The notes: generated by a model from the letters alone, not told the origin. DNA of 38,957 nt from Clostridia bacterium (GCA_017549365.1 JAFYUZ010000058.1:1-38957); one strand, 5' to 3'. Shown: positions 15,752 to 23,770, counted from the first letter of the stretch. Numbers and translations are program-made.

Positions 15752-17284
15752 TTGACCCCCGAACTTCGGACCAAAATAAACGAATCGCTGTCCGCTGTCG
15801 TGCCGATAACGGTGATCGTTCTTGCTCTCAGTATATTTGTCGTTCCCCTTGATGTCGGAGTTGTAACAATGTTTTTTGCGGGTGCCGTCATGCTGATTAT
15901 TGGCATGGGCATGTTTCAGCTTGGCGCCGAAATGGCAATGACACAGCTTGGCGAGGGTATAGGTGTTCAGCTTTCAAAGGCAAAAAGAACGCCGGTTATA
16001 CTTGCAATCACCCTTTTTCTCGGACTTCTTATAACGATAGCAGAGCCCGATCTTCAGGTTCTTTCCAATCAGGTGCCTGCAATTCCAAATCATGTGCTGA
16101 TAATCACGGTGGGCGTCGGCGTCGGAATCTTTCTTGCAATGGCTGTTGCCAGAATTGTTTTTAAAATAGATCTTTCAAATCTCCTCACCGTTCTTTATCT
16201 TGCGCTTATTGTTCTCACCTTTTTTGTTCCGCAGGACTTCCTTGCCGTTGCCTTTGACTCGGGCGGAGTAACAACAGGCCCCATCACCGTTCCGTTTATC
16301 ATGGCGTTTGGAGTCGGTCTTTCGGCAATCAGAAGCGACAAGGATGCCACAAGCGACAGCTTCAGTCTTGTTGCAATGTCGAGTGTTGGACCGATTCTTG
16401 CGGTTCTTCTTCTCGGTCTTTTCTTCACTCCCAAGGATGCCGTTTTCGAACAGAGTCTGCCCACAAGCATAAACACCATGCAGGACGTTTTCAAAGCATA
16501 TACCGTGGATATCCCGCATTATGCCGCCGAGGTTGCAATATCCATTCTTCCCATTGTCGGCGTTTTTGCGGTTTTTCAGCTTATTTCACACCGCTATCCC
16601 GGAAAACAAAAGCTTCGTGTTATCATCGGTTTTGTTTATACATACATCGGACTTGTCCTTTTCCTTTGCGGAGTAAACGTCGGATTTGCTCCCGTGGGTA
16701 CACTTCTCGGCAGTACGCTTGCTTCCACAGGCGGCAAGTGGATGCTTGTGCCCATCGGTATGCTCATCGGTTACTTTATCGTAAAGGCAGAACCTGCCAT
16801 TCAGATCCTTAACCATCAAGTTCAAAGCATCACCAACGGCACCGTTTCGGCACAGGCGATGAACCGCGCTTTGTCTATCGGTGTTTCGGTTTCGGTCGGC
16901 CTTGCAATGTTCAGAATTCTTTCCGGTATACCTATACAGGCAATCGTTATTCCCGGTTATATCATCGCCCTTGTTATGTCAAGATTTGTTCCAAAGATCT
17001 TTGTCGGTATCGCCTTTGACTCGGGCGGAGTTGCCAGCGGTCCCATGACGTCTACCTTCCTGCTTCCGCTTTGTATCGGCGCCTGCGAGGCGCTCGGCGG
17101 CAACGTTATGACCGACGCTTTCGGTGCGGTGGCGCTCGTTGCCCTCACACCACTTATCGCAATTCAGATCATGGGCATTGCATATCAGATCAGACTCCGC
17201 AAGGCTCGCAAGGTCGCACAGGGCAATATCTTCCTTCCCGAAGACAGCGACGATATCATTCTTATTGAGGAGGTGCAGGCTTAA
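15752..17284 (+). CDS. DUF1538 family membrane protein, probable transporter
   Basis: The product has about 510 residues, many membrane segments and two homologous halves. Each half carries the DUF1538 signature: AFDSGGVTTGPIT in the first and AFDSGGVASGPMT in the second, each in a hydrophobic Gly-rich setting. Two-fold repeats of this type are typical of secondary transporters; the substrate is unknown. I chose the TTG at 15752 because AAGGAGG (15737-15743) lies eight bases before it. The in-frame ATG at 15728 has no ribosome site and would put AAGGAGG inside the gene. The stop overlaps the start of the P-II-like gene by one base (TAATG). P-II-like proteins often sit next to, and gate, the transporters they sense for. 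Confidence 0.85.
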   Translation: MTPELRTKINESLSAVVPITVIVLALSIFVVPLDVGVVTMFFAGAVMLIIGMGMFQLGAEMAMTQLGEGIGVQLSKAKRTPVILAITLFLGLLITIAEPDLQVLSNQVPAIPNHVLIITVGVGVGIFLAMAVARIVFKIDLSNLLTVLYLALIVLTFFVPQDFLAVAFDSGGVTTGPITVPFIMAFGVGLSAIRSDKDATSDSFSLVAMSSVGPILAVLLLGLFFTPKDAVFEQSLPTSINTMQDVFKAYTVDIPHYAAEVAISILPIVGVFAVFQLISHRYPGKQKLRVIIGFVYTYIGLVLFLCGVNVGFAPVGTLLGSTLASTGGKWMLVPIGMLIGYFIVKAEPAIQILNHQVQSITNGTVSAQAMNRALSIGVSVSVGLAMFRILSGIPIQAIVIPGYIIALVMSRFVPKIFVGIAFDSGGVASGPMTSTFLLPLCIGACEALGGNVMTDAFGAVALVALTPLIAIQIMGIAYQIRLRKARKVAQGNIFLPEDSDDIILIEEVQA

Positions 17285-17970
17285 TGAGCAGTAACGCTTT
17301 CAGATATCTCATCGTCATTGCTTCTCCCAAGCTTTCAAAAACATCCTCCGAAGTTTTTTCGGAACTCGGTGTTCCGCTTTTTTGCAAATCTGTTGCAATC
17401 GGAACCGCATCCAGCGAAATGATGGATATCATCGGCCTCGGTAGCTCTGAAAAAAGACTTTTTATGAGTGTTCTTCCCAAGGATTTTGCAGACCTTGTAC
17501 TTAAAAGATTTCGTAAGATTTTTCTTCCCGGCTCGGTTTATGGCGGAATAGCCTTTACTCTGCCTCTTTCTGGTATGAGCAAATATCTTTCCTACATCTA
17601 CGAAAACAAAAATCAGCAGCTTCCCGAAAACGAAAAAAGAAAGGGTGAGATCGGAATGGAAACAAAATTCAGCCTGGTTGCCGTCATTGCAAACCAGGGT
17701 TACAGTGAAGAGGTTATGAACGCAGCACGCGGCGCAGGCGCCCGCGGAGGCACGGTAATTCACAGCCGTATGATCGGCGACGAGGCGGCAGAAGCCATAA
17801 GCAAGCTCGATGTTCAGGACGAAAAAGAGATCATTCTGATCGTGGCATCCGACGAAAACAAGCTTGCCATAATGAAAGAGGTCAGCGCCAGATGCGGAAC
17901 CCACAGCGATGCCAAGGGCGTTGTGCTTTCGCTTCCCATCGACTCGGTGGCAGGCATCGGAGAATATTAA
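17284..17970 (+). CDS. Tandem P-II-like signalling protein
   Basis: The 228-residue product appears to hold two ferredoxin-like P-II domains. The first (about 1-108) is divergent. The second (about 122-228) has the P-II-like run KFSLVAVIANQGYSEEVM, then GARGGTV, and near the end a GVVLSLPIDSV strand like the C-terminal strand of GlnB/GlnK. A charged linker (about 109-121) joins them. P-II proteins bind nucleotides and 2-oxoglutarate or similar ligands and block or open partner transporters. The classical uridylylated T-loop tyrosine cannot be identified. GAGGAGGTG lies before the ATG, which overlaps the stop of the DUF1538 gene, so the two products are probably made in a fixed ratio and interact at the membrane. 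Confidence 0.82.
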   Translation: MSSNAFRYLIVIASPKLSKTSSEVFSELGVPLFCKSVAIGTASSEMMDIIGLGSSEKRLFMSVLPKDFADLVLKRFRKIFLPGSVYGGIAFTLPLSGMSKYLSYIYENKNQQLPENEKRKGEIGMETKFSLVAVIANQGYSEEVMNAARGAGARGGTVIHSRMIGDEAAEAISKLDVQDEKEIILIVASDENKLAIMKEVSARCGTHSDAKGVVLSLPIDSVAGIGEY

Positions 17971-17974
17971 AAAC

Positions 17975-18002
17975 AAAACCCGAAGCATACGCTTCGGGTT
18001 TT
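17975..18002. terminator. Bidirectional terminator after the P-II-like gene
   Basis: A perfect 12-bp stem (17975-17986 with 17991-18002) with loop ATAC begins with four A and ends with four T residues. It separates the P-II-like gene from the convergent glycosidase-like gene ending at 18010. Confidence 0.9.
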
Positions 18003-18009
18003 ATATTTA

Positions 18010-18888
18010 TCAAAAAAGCTCTCTGCCTTTTTTGGTCACGTATCCTATAAATTCGTCATGACCGCATCTTCCGTTGTACCACAACATCCATAGCTGCTTT
18101 TCTTCGTTCCAGATAAAAGACGGCTTGTAGCAGGCGTCGGCGTCCCACTTTTCCGGTTCGGGTTCAACAATTGGATTCAGGGGACTTTTTTTCCATTCGG
18201 TTATGCCGTTTTCCGAATGTGCCATGCATATCTGCGCCTTGTCGATGTTTTCGTATCCGATGTAAAACATAACGTATCCCATATCGTCGGTTTTAATAAC
18301 CTGGCATCCGCCAACGCGGTCTTGTTCGTAAAGGTTTTCTTTGTCGGCGGCAAATATGGGGTTTATTTTCGATTTTGTCCAGTTTATGCCGTCACGGCTT
18401 TCGGCATAGCCAATATAGTTTGGCTCGTATGTTTCGCCTGCGGCATACCACATTTTGTATATTCCGTCGTCGTGGATAACGCAAGGATTCATAACAGAGT
18501 ATTTTTCCCACGGGCGCTCGGTTATCATAACGGGCTCGTCAAATACGCGGTGAAAATTTATTCCGTCACTGCTTTCGGCATATCCGATCGACGAGCATCC
18601 GCGTGCCTGCCCGGTGTACCACATTTTGTACTTGCCGTCTATCTTTAAAACACAGTTGCGGTTGATGTTGTCCTCCCAACCGCTTTTTGGGTTGCGTTGC
18701 AAGGTTATCTGCGGTTCTTCCCAGTGTATTCCGTCACAGCTATATGTTACGGCAAGGGCTTTTTTTGCGCGCCACGAAAAATCCATGCGGTATTTTCCGT
18801 TCTCGCGCGTCACATATACGTCAAAGCAGGTGCCCATTTCGCGACTGCCGAGAACGGGATTGTTTTCGTATTTTATAAATTTTTCCAT
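18010..18888 (-). CDS. Five-bladed beta-propeller glycosidase-like protein (GH43/GH130-related)
   Basis: The 292-residue product has repeated blade motifs: GKYKMWYTG then SSIGYAESSDGINF, and GIYKMWYAAG then YIGYAESRDGINW, plus LWMLWYNGRCG near the end. This repeat of MWY and S.DGI.W is typical of the propeller glycosidase/phosphorylase group that includes GH43, GH130 and many uncharacterised relatives. I could not fix the catalytic acids. There is no signal peptide, so it acts on imported sugars. I start at the ATG at 18888, with GGAGGTG upstream; its start is one base after the stop of the preceding glycosidase gene (TAAaATG), so the two are co-translated. A longer in-frame start at 18918 would overlap that gene. 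Confidence 0.8.
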   Translation of the reverse strand: MEKFIKYENNPVLGSREMGTCFDVYVTRENGKYRMDFSWRAKKALAVTYSCDGIHWEEPQITLQRNPKSGWEDNINRNCVLKIDGKYKMWYTGQARGCSSIGYAESSDGINFHRVFDEPVMITERPWEKYSVMNPCVIHDDGIYKMWYAAGETYEPNYIGYAESRDGINWTKSKINPIFAADKENLYEQDRVGGCQVIKTDDMGYVMFYIGYENIDKAQICMAHSENGITEWKKSPLNPIVEPEPEKWDADACYKPSFIWNEEKQLWMLWYNGRCGHDEFIGYVTKKGRELF

Positions 18889-18889
18889 T

Positions 18890-20350
18890 TTATTCCACCT
18901 CCGAAAGGTCAATTTCAAAATCTCTCATCCTGTCGCACGAGAAAAGTTTTTTCCCGTTCGCGTAAATATTAAGACCTTTTTCAAATTTTTGCCCGTCTCT
19001 GTCCCAAACCACCGAAATATAACTGTTCTTGATCTTTATTCCGTCGGCGCAGAAAAACGAAAGATCTTTTTCGTCAAACAAGGGAGATACCTTAAGTTTT
19101 TCGTCACGTATATCAATACCTGCAAGCCCTCTTAAAACGAGATCGCAGAAGGTCGAATGGTTGTAGTCGTGCCCTCTGTCCTTGTCGGGGCGTTCGGGGG
19201 TTATGGAATGAAGTATTTTTCTTGCCAGCCACTCTCCCGTAAAAGGATCAAGATTTTCGTCGATAAACGGACGTCGTACTCCGTTTTCTTCAATGTAATG
19301 GCAGGATGCGTATTGCTTCAAAAGAGCAAAGTAGTCAGAACGGCATATCTCATTTTGCTCGTAGTTGCAAAGCAGGTTTGACATGGCAGTAAGGGTTTGC
19401 GATGTGGCAAAAGGCCACGAAGGACCGTTCCACAAGCATTCGTGGTCAAACTCCTTCATAAAATCGGGATGGCATCTCTCGGCGGTTGTGGGGCCGTATG
19501 GCGCGGCAAAGTGGTTTTCGTCGTTTAGATACTTCCACGCACAAGACATTCTCTTTTCGGGGATGCAGAAGCACCACGGCACATAGCCTATCTCTTCTCG
19601 CACGTCGCAAAGGGCAAAACCGTCCTTTTCGGCAAGGTTTTTGTAAAAATGTGCATCCTCGTCCCACATCCGTGTGTTTATAAGCTCTTTCAGCTTTTGC
19701 GCTTTGTTATAAAAAAGCCTTTCGTCATCGCTCTTTCCGAGCATCTTTGCAATATTCGATATCGCCACCGCATCGGCGTACATATATGAGTTTATGGTGG
19801 GGCGAAGTCCGTGACCGCTGATCGAGTATTCCATTCCGTCCCGCCCGTCGACCTGATAAAAAAGACCGCATTCTCTGCCGTTGCTCTTTTCCCATTCGGC
19901 ATAGTTGTTTTTGAGTTCTCCGTATAGCTCTTTGCACAAGGTGAAGTCACCCCAGGTTTTGCAAAGGGTAAATATCGAATCCGCCGCCCAAAAGCTGTAT
20001 TTTCTCGGTTCTGCCTCGGGGGTAAACCAAAACCGCGCATAATCTGTCAGATATTTTCTGTCATAAAGCCATCTGCCCTCGTAAAAATGATGTCCCGCAG
20101 GACAGTTTATGGTGTTGTATATACCCGCCCACGGCACGTCGGGCAAAAACTCGGTAACAACGTATCCCGTCGGCGTTTTCTTTATCTGCTGACAGTACGA
20201 GTGCCATCTGTAATAGTATATCTCTTCAATGGTCTTGTCGTCGGTTTCGATAAGAGGAATACCGATATCAAAGGGGGATATTCCGTCAATGTGCGTGGTG
20301 TATTTTTCTTTGACGGCGATCTCATCAATAAAATAATGCCTGTCGGTCAT
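18890..20350 (-). CDS. GH63/MGH1-like (alpha/alpha)6-barrel glycosidase
   Basis: The 486-residue product resembles inverting (alpha/alpha)6-barrel glycosidases of the GH63 / mannosylglycerate-hydrolase group. Landmarks are FWAADSIFTLCKTWGDF in the first third, NSYMYADAVAISNIAKMLG in the middle, and CLWNGPSWPFATSQTLTAM, followed by DPFTGEWLA and HDYNHSTFCDLVLRGLAGI near the end. There is no signal peptide. I start at the ATG at 20350 with GGAG upstream; a longer frame to 20494 would run through the divergent promoters and the start of the AraC gene. It is the first gene of a two-gene operon with the propeller protein. The pair probably trims an alpha-linked oligosaccharide, mannose- or glucose-containing. 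Confidence 0.82.
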   Translation of the reverse strand: MTDRHYFIDEIAVKEKYTTHIDGISPFDIGIPLIETDDKTIEEIYYYRWHSYCQQIKKTPTGYVVTEFLPDVPWAGIYNTINCPAGHHFYEGRWLYDRKYLTDYARFWFTPEAEPRKYSFWAADSIFTLCKTWGDFTLCKELYGELKNNYAEWEKSNGRECGLFYQVDGRDGMEYSISGHGLRPTINSYMYADAVAISNIAKMLGKSDDERLFYNKAQKLKELINTRMWDEDAHFYKNLAEKDGFALCDVREEIGYVPWCFCIPEKRMSCAWKYLNDENHFAAPYGPTTAERCHPDFMKEFDHECLWNGPSWPFATSQTLTAMSNLLCNYEQNEICRSDYFALLKQYASCHYIEENGVRRPFIDENLDPFTGEWLARKILHSITPERPDKDRGHDYNHSTFCDLVLRGLAGIDIRDEKLKVSPLFDEKDLSFFCADGIKIKNSYISVVWDRDGQKFEKGLNIYANGKKLFSCDRMRDFEIDLSEVE

Positions 20351-20365
20351 AAAGCTTCTCCGTTC

Positions 20366-20394
20366 TTGACAAAATATACAAATCATACTATAAT
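20366..20394 (+). promoter_or_regulatory. Perfect consensus promoter for the AraC regulator at 20471
   Basis: TTGACA (20366-20371), a 17-base spacer and TATAAT (20389-20394). The -10 overlaps that of the divergent glycosidase operon by two bases. Confidence 0.82.
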
Positions 20395-20421
20395 TATAAA
20401 TGCCTGTATACAGTAATTCAA
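20393..20421 (-). promoter_or_regulatory. Promoter of the glycosidase operon with palindrome in the spacer
   Basis: On the minus strand TTGAAT (20416-20421), a 17-base spacer and TATAAT (20393-20398). The spacer holds the perfect palindrome CTGTATACAG, a likely operator. Confidence 0.75.
20404..20413. promoter_or_regulatory. Palindromic operator candidate CTGTATACAG
   Basis: A perfect 10-bp palindrome lies between the -35 and -10 of the glycosidase promoter, just downstream of the divergent AraC transcription start. A protein bound here could repress both promoters. AraC proteins more often bind direct repeats, so another factor is possible. Confidence 0.45.
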
Positions 20422-20470
20422 TAACATTTTGTTTTAAAAAATATACAATTTGTTTTTTATAAGGAGTTTT

Positions 20471-21292
20471 ATGCTTAACGAAAAGTGCCATCATTACGAA
20501 AGATACGAAAACACCCCCAGCGACATCGCCGAGAAGATATTTTTTTATCCCCAGTGGGTAGGCAGATTTGATTGCAAAGACGATTTTCGCATCGAACGCT
20601 GCGGATTCAAGAGCTTTCTTCTGTTGTACACCCTTCGCGGTTGCGGCAGACTCAATTACCGCGGCGAGAGTGTTTTTTTAAGAAAAGGAAGCGTTGCTCT
20701 GGTAAATTGCCTTGACGAACATATTTATTTTCCATGCGGCGAGTGGGAATTTATGTTTCTGCATTTTGACGGAGCGAATGCCTTCGATTTTTGCGAACAT
20801 ATCTGCTCGCTTTTTTCTTCTTTCGTTTTTTCGGTTGACGGTGCCGTTTTGCAAAAGCTTGACAAAACCGTGTCTTTTTGCCGCGAAAAAAACGCGCACA
20901 CCGAAGCCGAGCTTTCAAAATGTATTTCGGATATTCTGTATCTTCTGCTTTCGATGATACAAAAAAACAGATCTCGCCGCTTTGACGAGGTCTGTGAATA
21001 TATCGAAAAAAATCTGTCTCTCGATCTTTCTGCCGAATCGGTTGCCGAACATTTCGGCTTTTCAAGATCGTATTTTTCAACGGCTTTCAAAAAAGCAACA
21101 GGTGCCACCCTTTACGAATATCTTCTTGCCAGCCGACTTAACAGGGCAAAAAAACTTCTGACCGAGCAAAATATGCCCATTTCTCAGGTCTCGGATCTTG
21201 CGGGATTTAAAGATGCCACCACGTTTATCCGCGCTTTCAGGCGAAAAGAGGGGATAACGCCGCTGAAATACAAAAAGACGGTACTCGGTTAA
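20471..21292 (+). CDS. AraC-family transcriptional regulator
   Basis: The 273-residue product has an N-terminal cupin-type domain (about 30-110; YTLRGCGRLNYRGE, then LRKGSVALVN) and a C-terminal double helix-turn-helix (about 175-270) with LSAESVAEHFGFSRSYFSTAFKK, LASRLNRAKKLL, and ISQVSDLAGFKDATTFIRAFRR followed by GITPLKYKK. AAGGAG precedes the ATG at 20471; a longer frame from 20450 has no ribosome site. It is divergent from the two-gene glycosidase operon, and its promoter overlaps that operon's promoter, so it is probably its activator and responds to the sugar released. Its stop overlaps that of the convergent PHP gene in TTAA. Confidence 0.9.
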   Translation: MLNEKCHHYERYENTPSDIAEKIFFYPQWVGRFDCKDDFRIERCGFKSFLLLYTLRGCGRLNYRGESVFLRKGSVALVNCLDEHIYFPCGEWEFMFLHFDGANAFDFCEHICSLFSSFVFSVDGAVLQKLDKTVSFCREKNAHTEAELSKCISDILYLLLSMIQKNRSRRFDEVCEYIEKNLSLDLSAESVAEHFGFSRSYFSTAFKKATGATLYEYLLASRLNRAKKLLTEQNMPISQVSDLAGFKDATTFIRAFRRKEGITPLKYKKTVLG

Positions 21293-21978
21293 CACATGGG
21301 ATTGGGCATGCTGAAAATTTTGAACTTGCCCTGCTTTACAAATTCAATAAAATCCGCTTCGGAATTTATCGGTTCGTCCGAGCAAACGCCTGCCAGCATC
21401 TTTTGTACTCTTGCCGAATGGTTGTCTGATCCTGCACTTTCAAGAAAACCATAGTTTTCGGCATAAATTCTTGCCATGCGGTTTTCAAAATCGGTTCTGT
21501 TGGCGTTTATAACTTCAACTCCGTCAATACCGCGTGGGAAAAGCCTGATGTGGTCAATGTATCTTGCCTCGCGGAAAGGGTGTGCGTGGATAACAAAAGC
21601 ACCGTTCTCGCGAAGAAAGGCAAGCTCCTCACTCTTTTTCATATGTTCTATTTCGGGGTGGGCAAGGTACCACTGCTTGTCAAGGCCGTAAACAAGAAAA
21701 TCGCTTCCGCCGTACGACATTTCCACACCGCAAAAAACTTTTATGCCGATCTCGTGGGAAAGCTCAAGAGCTTGCTCATAATCCGAGAAGTAGAAATTTA
21801 TTTTGTCTTCATAGGGAAGATCGCGGTGATCGAAGCTGATGTTGCCGTCGATAAAATGGTTGGTAATAAAGATTCCGTCGTACGAGATGCTTTTGTAAAA
21901 TTCAAGGGTCTCGCGAACGGTTACGCTTGCACAAGCGCTGACGGGAGAAGTGTGAAGATGGGTTTCGTATTTGAACAT
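21289..21978 (-). CDS. PHP-domain phosphoesterase
   Basis: The 229-residue product has the polymerase-and-histidinol-phosphatase metal-binding motifs: THLHT (H7, H9), ITNHF near 38-42, GVEMS near 88-92, VIHAHPF near 129-135, and GSDNHS near 195-200. It is a cytoplasmic, metal-dependent phosphoesterase; the substrate is unknown and could be a nucleotide, histidinol phosphate or a sugar phosphate. AAGGAG precedes the ATG. It starts 16 bases after the small membrane-anchored gene and may share its transcript. It converges with the AraC gene with no terminator between them, their stops sharing the palindrome TTAA. Confidence 0.85.
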   Translation of the reverse strand: MFKYETHLHTSPVSACASVTVRETLEFYKSISYDGIFITNHFIDGNISFDHRDLPYEDKINFYFSDYEQALELSHEIGIKVFCGVEMSYGGSDFLVYGLDKQWYLAHPEIEHMKKSEELAFLRENGAFVIHAHPFREARYIDHIRLFPRGIDGVEVINANRTDFENRMARIYAENYGFLESAGSDNHSARVQKMLAGVCSDEPINSEADFIEFVKQGKFKIFSMPNPMC

Positions 21979-21994
21979 GATTGACTCCTTGAAA

Positions 21995-22312
21995 TCAATA
22001 GAGAAGAATAAGCTTTGAAGAGTAGTTATCTTTTTTATAGTTTCCCTGGATGCAATTATCCAAGGAAAGCTCTAGAAGAGATATTTCTGTGTTGCTGTCA
22101 TGAATCTTCACAACAGTTTTTTCGTCGGCAATAACGGTATAGACAGTGTCATTACCTCCATCAAGTGTGAAAATCAGCAAGTCATTTTCTTGCTGAATAT
22201 CAACAATTATGCCTCTGAAATCAACTGTTTTCGGGGGAATTGACAGAACAACTCCAACTATGAGTATGGCTGCAACGATTAGCGATAACATGATAGTGAT
22301 GATTTTTTTCAT
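21995..22312 (-). CDS. Small membrane-anchored protein of unknown function
   Basis: The 105-residue product has Lys-Lys followed by one hydrophobic helix (about 5-27), then an extracytoplasmic domain of about 75 residues rich in beta-strand patterns (TVDFRGIIVDI, LLIFTLDGGNDTVYTVI, TVVKI). That shape suggests a small OB-fold or SH3-like domain. No family is recognised. I start at the ATG at 22312 with GAGGT upstream; a longer frame to 22357 would run through the tRNA terminator hairpin. It lies directly between the tRNA-Ser gene and the PHP gene on the same strand, with no clear promoter of its own. Confidence 0.65.
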   Translation of the reverse strand: MKKIITIMLSLIVAAILIVGVVLSIPPKTVDFRGIIVDIQQENDLLIFTLDGGNDTVYTVIADEKTVVKIHDSNTEISLLELSLDNCIQGNYKKDNYSSKLILLY

Positions 22313-22349
22313 ACAGAGACAACCTCTTCCGCAAGCATAGGAAAATGTA

Positions 22350-22375
22350 AAAAGCACTGCTTGCGCAGTGCTTTT
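22350..22375 (-). terminator. Terminator of the tRNA-Ser gene
   Basis: A perfect 11-bp stem with a GCAA tetraloop on the minus strand is followed by T residues. It starts right after the tRNA CCA end. Confidence 0.88.
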
Positions 22376-22376
22376 C

Positions 22377-22468
22377 TGGCGGAGAAGGAGAGATTCGAAC
22401 TCTCGAACCGCTGTTAACGGTTACACGATTTCCAATCGTGCGCGCTCGACCAGCTACGCGACTTCTCC
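22377..22468 (-). tRNA. tRNA-Ser (anticodon GGA)
   Basis: The minus-strand transcript is 92 bases long including an encoded CCA. The acceptor stem pairs GGAGAAG with CTTCTCC, followed by discriminator G. The anticodon stem CACGA/TCGTG holds the loop TTGGAAA, giving anticodon GGA (codon UCC). A long variable arm (AACCG...CGGTT) identifies it as a class II tRNA, and the T-arm has GTTCGAATC. It is a single gene with its own promoter and terminator. Confidence 0.97.
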
Positions 22469-22509
22469 ATGCTGTATCTACAAAACGTTGCGCCGTTCGC
22501 AACATTGAT

Positions 22510-22538
22510 ATGATACCACATATTCACCGATTTGTCAA
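22510..22538 (-). promoter_or_regulatory. Promoter of the tRNA-Ser gene
   Basis: On the minus strand TTGACA (22533-22538), a 17-base spacer and TATCAT (22510-22515) with TG one base before it. A hairpin GTTGCG-5-CGCAAC (22487-22503) lies in the precursor leader. Confidence 0.85.
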
Positions 22539-22570
22539 GTGTTTTTTTGATGGTTTTTCGAAAAAATTGC

Positions 22571-22604
22571 AAAAAAATCAAGACGGAGTTGTCTCCGTCT
22601 TGAT
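22571..22604 (-). terminator. Terminator of the first Gfo/Idh/MocA gene
   Basis: A perfect 12-bp stem (22577-22588 with 22593-22604) with loop TTGT is followed on the minus strand by seven T residues, just past the stop codon at 22613. Confidence 0.92.
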
Positions 22605-22612
22605 AAAAAAGT

Positions 22613-23770
22613 TTAGATTTCGGGAATTTCGATCTTGATCTCTCCGCCGACTCTGCACGATTCGGCAATACCCGAGATGATCGCCTGGTTTTTGATGATC
22701 TCGCTGGTGGGAATAGGAGCAGGACCGCCTGTCTTAACCGCCTCGATAAATGCGCGAAGCTTGCCCTCAAAGGGAGTGTAGGGAACTTCGGGAGCGGCGG
22801 GGATAACAGTCTTTACTCTGTTGTTGCCCATGTCACTGTAAACAATAAGCTCGCTTCCGTCGCCGGGGATACGAAGACCTGCCTTTGTGCCGAGGATAAT
22901 GGTGTCACCCATGGTGTCCATGTGCATCGCCCACGCAATTCTGAAATCGAGAATGATTCCGCCTTCAAGTCTTATGTAGCCAGATGCAAAATCGTCAACG
23001 CTGAAAAGCTCTGCGTATTCGGGATGATCGGGGTTCTTGTAGTATTCGGGGTTCTTGCCAAAGAAGTCGCACTTGTGGCCTGTGACGGTAAGAGGCTTGG
23101 GATAGCCGATGGTGTTCATAACAAGGTCGAGCGAATAGCATCCGATGTCGGCAAGAGCGCCAAGACCTGCTGTTTTGTCTTCGATAAAGGTTGTGCCGAA
23201 GGGAGTGGGAATTCCGTGGCGGCGGCAGTTTGTGCACGCCTGAACATAGTAAAGCTTACCGAGCACGCCCGACTGAACGATCTCCTTCATCTGCATGAAT
23301 CTGGGAGAATATCTGGGCTGGAAGCCGATGGTAACGAACTTTCCCGTTTCCTTTTCTGCCTTGCGGATGGCAACAGCTTCGTCCATGGTAACGCACATGG
23401 GCTTTTCAAGCATAACGTCAAGTCCGTGCTTGAGAGAGTCGATCGTGCAAACTGTGTGTGCTCTGTTATATGTGCAAACGCTGACGGCGTCGAGCTTTTC
23501 GGCTTCGATCATCTTAAGATGAGCGTTGTCGCCTTCATAAACCTTTGCGCCTTCAATGTTCCATTTGTTCTTAAAAGCTTCTGCTTTGCCGGGAATAAGG
23601 TCGGCAAGAGCAACGATCTCAACGTCAGGCTGCTTAACGTATACTTCTGCGTGAGAATCTGCGATCCAGCCTGTACCGATAATACCGATTCTGACCTTCT
23701 TTGATGTGTCTATAGCCTTTACTTCGTTGTTCTGCTCAAATTTGTAAAGGTTGCTGTCCTTCTGTGCCAT
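22613..23770 (-). CDS. Gfo/Idh/MocA family oxidoreductase (copy 1)
   Basis: The 385-residue product has an N-terminal Rossmann domain with GIIGTGWIA (29-37) and ALADLIPGKA, the family signature EKP (122-124) with the likely catalytic Lys, and a C-terminal alpha/beta domain with ALADIGCYSLD (about 205-215) in place of the usual DxGxHxxD. These enzymes use NAD(P) to oxidise or reduce sugars, inositols or sugar acids. I start at the ATG at 23770, with GGAGGTG upstream. It is highly similar in protein and DNA to the copy at 27961-29139. The two share an identical upstream palindrome, so they are probably expressed under the same signal. Between them lie the alpha-mannosidase and isomerase genes. 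Confidence 0.92.
   Translation of the reverse strand: MAQKDSNLYKFEQNNEVKAIDTSKKVRIGIIGTGWIADSHAEVYVKQPDVEIVALADLIPGKAEAFKNKWNIEGAKVYEGDNAHLKMIEAEKLDAVSVCTYNRAHTVCTIDSLKHGLDVMLEKPMCVTMDEAVAIRKAEKETGKFVTIGFQPRYSPRFMQMKEIVQSGVLGKLYYVQACTNCRRHGIPTPFGTTFIEDKTAGLGALADIGCYSLDLVMNTIGYPKPLTVTGHKCDFFGKNPEYYKNPDHPEYAELFSVDDFASGYIRLEGGIILDFRIAWAMHMDTMGDTIILGTKAGLRIPGDGSELIVYSDMGNNRVKTVIPAAPEVPYTPFEGKLRAFIEAVKTGGPAPIPTSEIIKNQAIISGIAESCRVGGEIKIEIPEI

Noticed and set aside
20400..20462. Short frame (ATG CCT GTA...) in the leader of the AraC gene at 20471
   Set aside because: It would be almost leaderless with no ribosome site, and it is made of the operator and AT-rich leader; probably chance.
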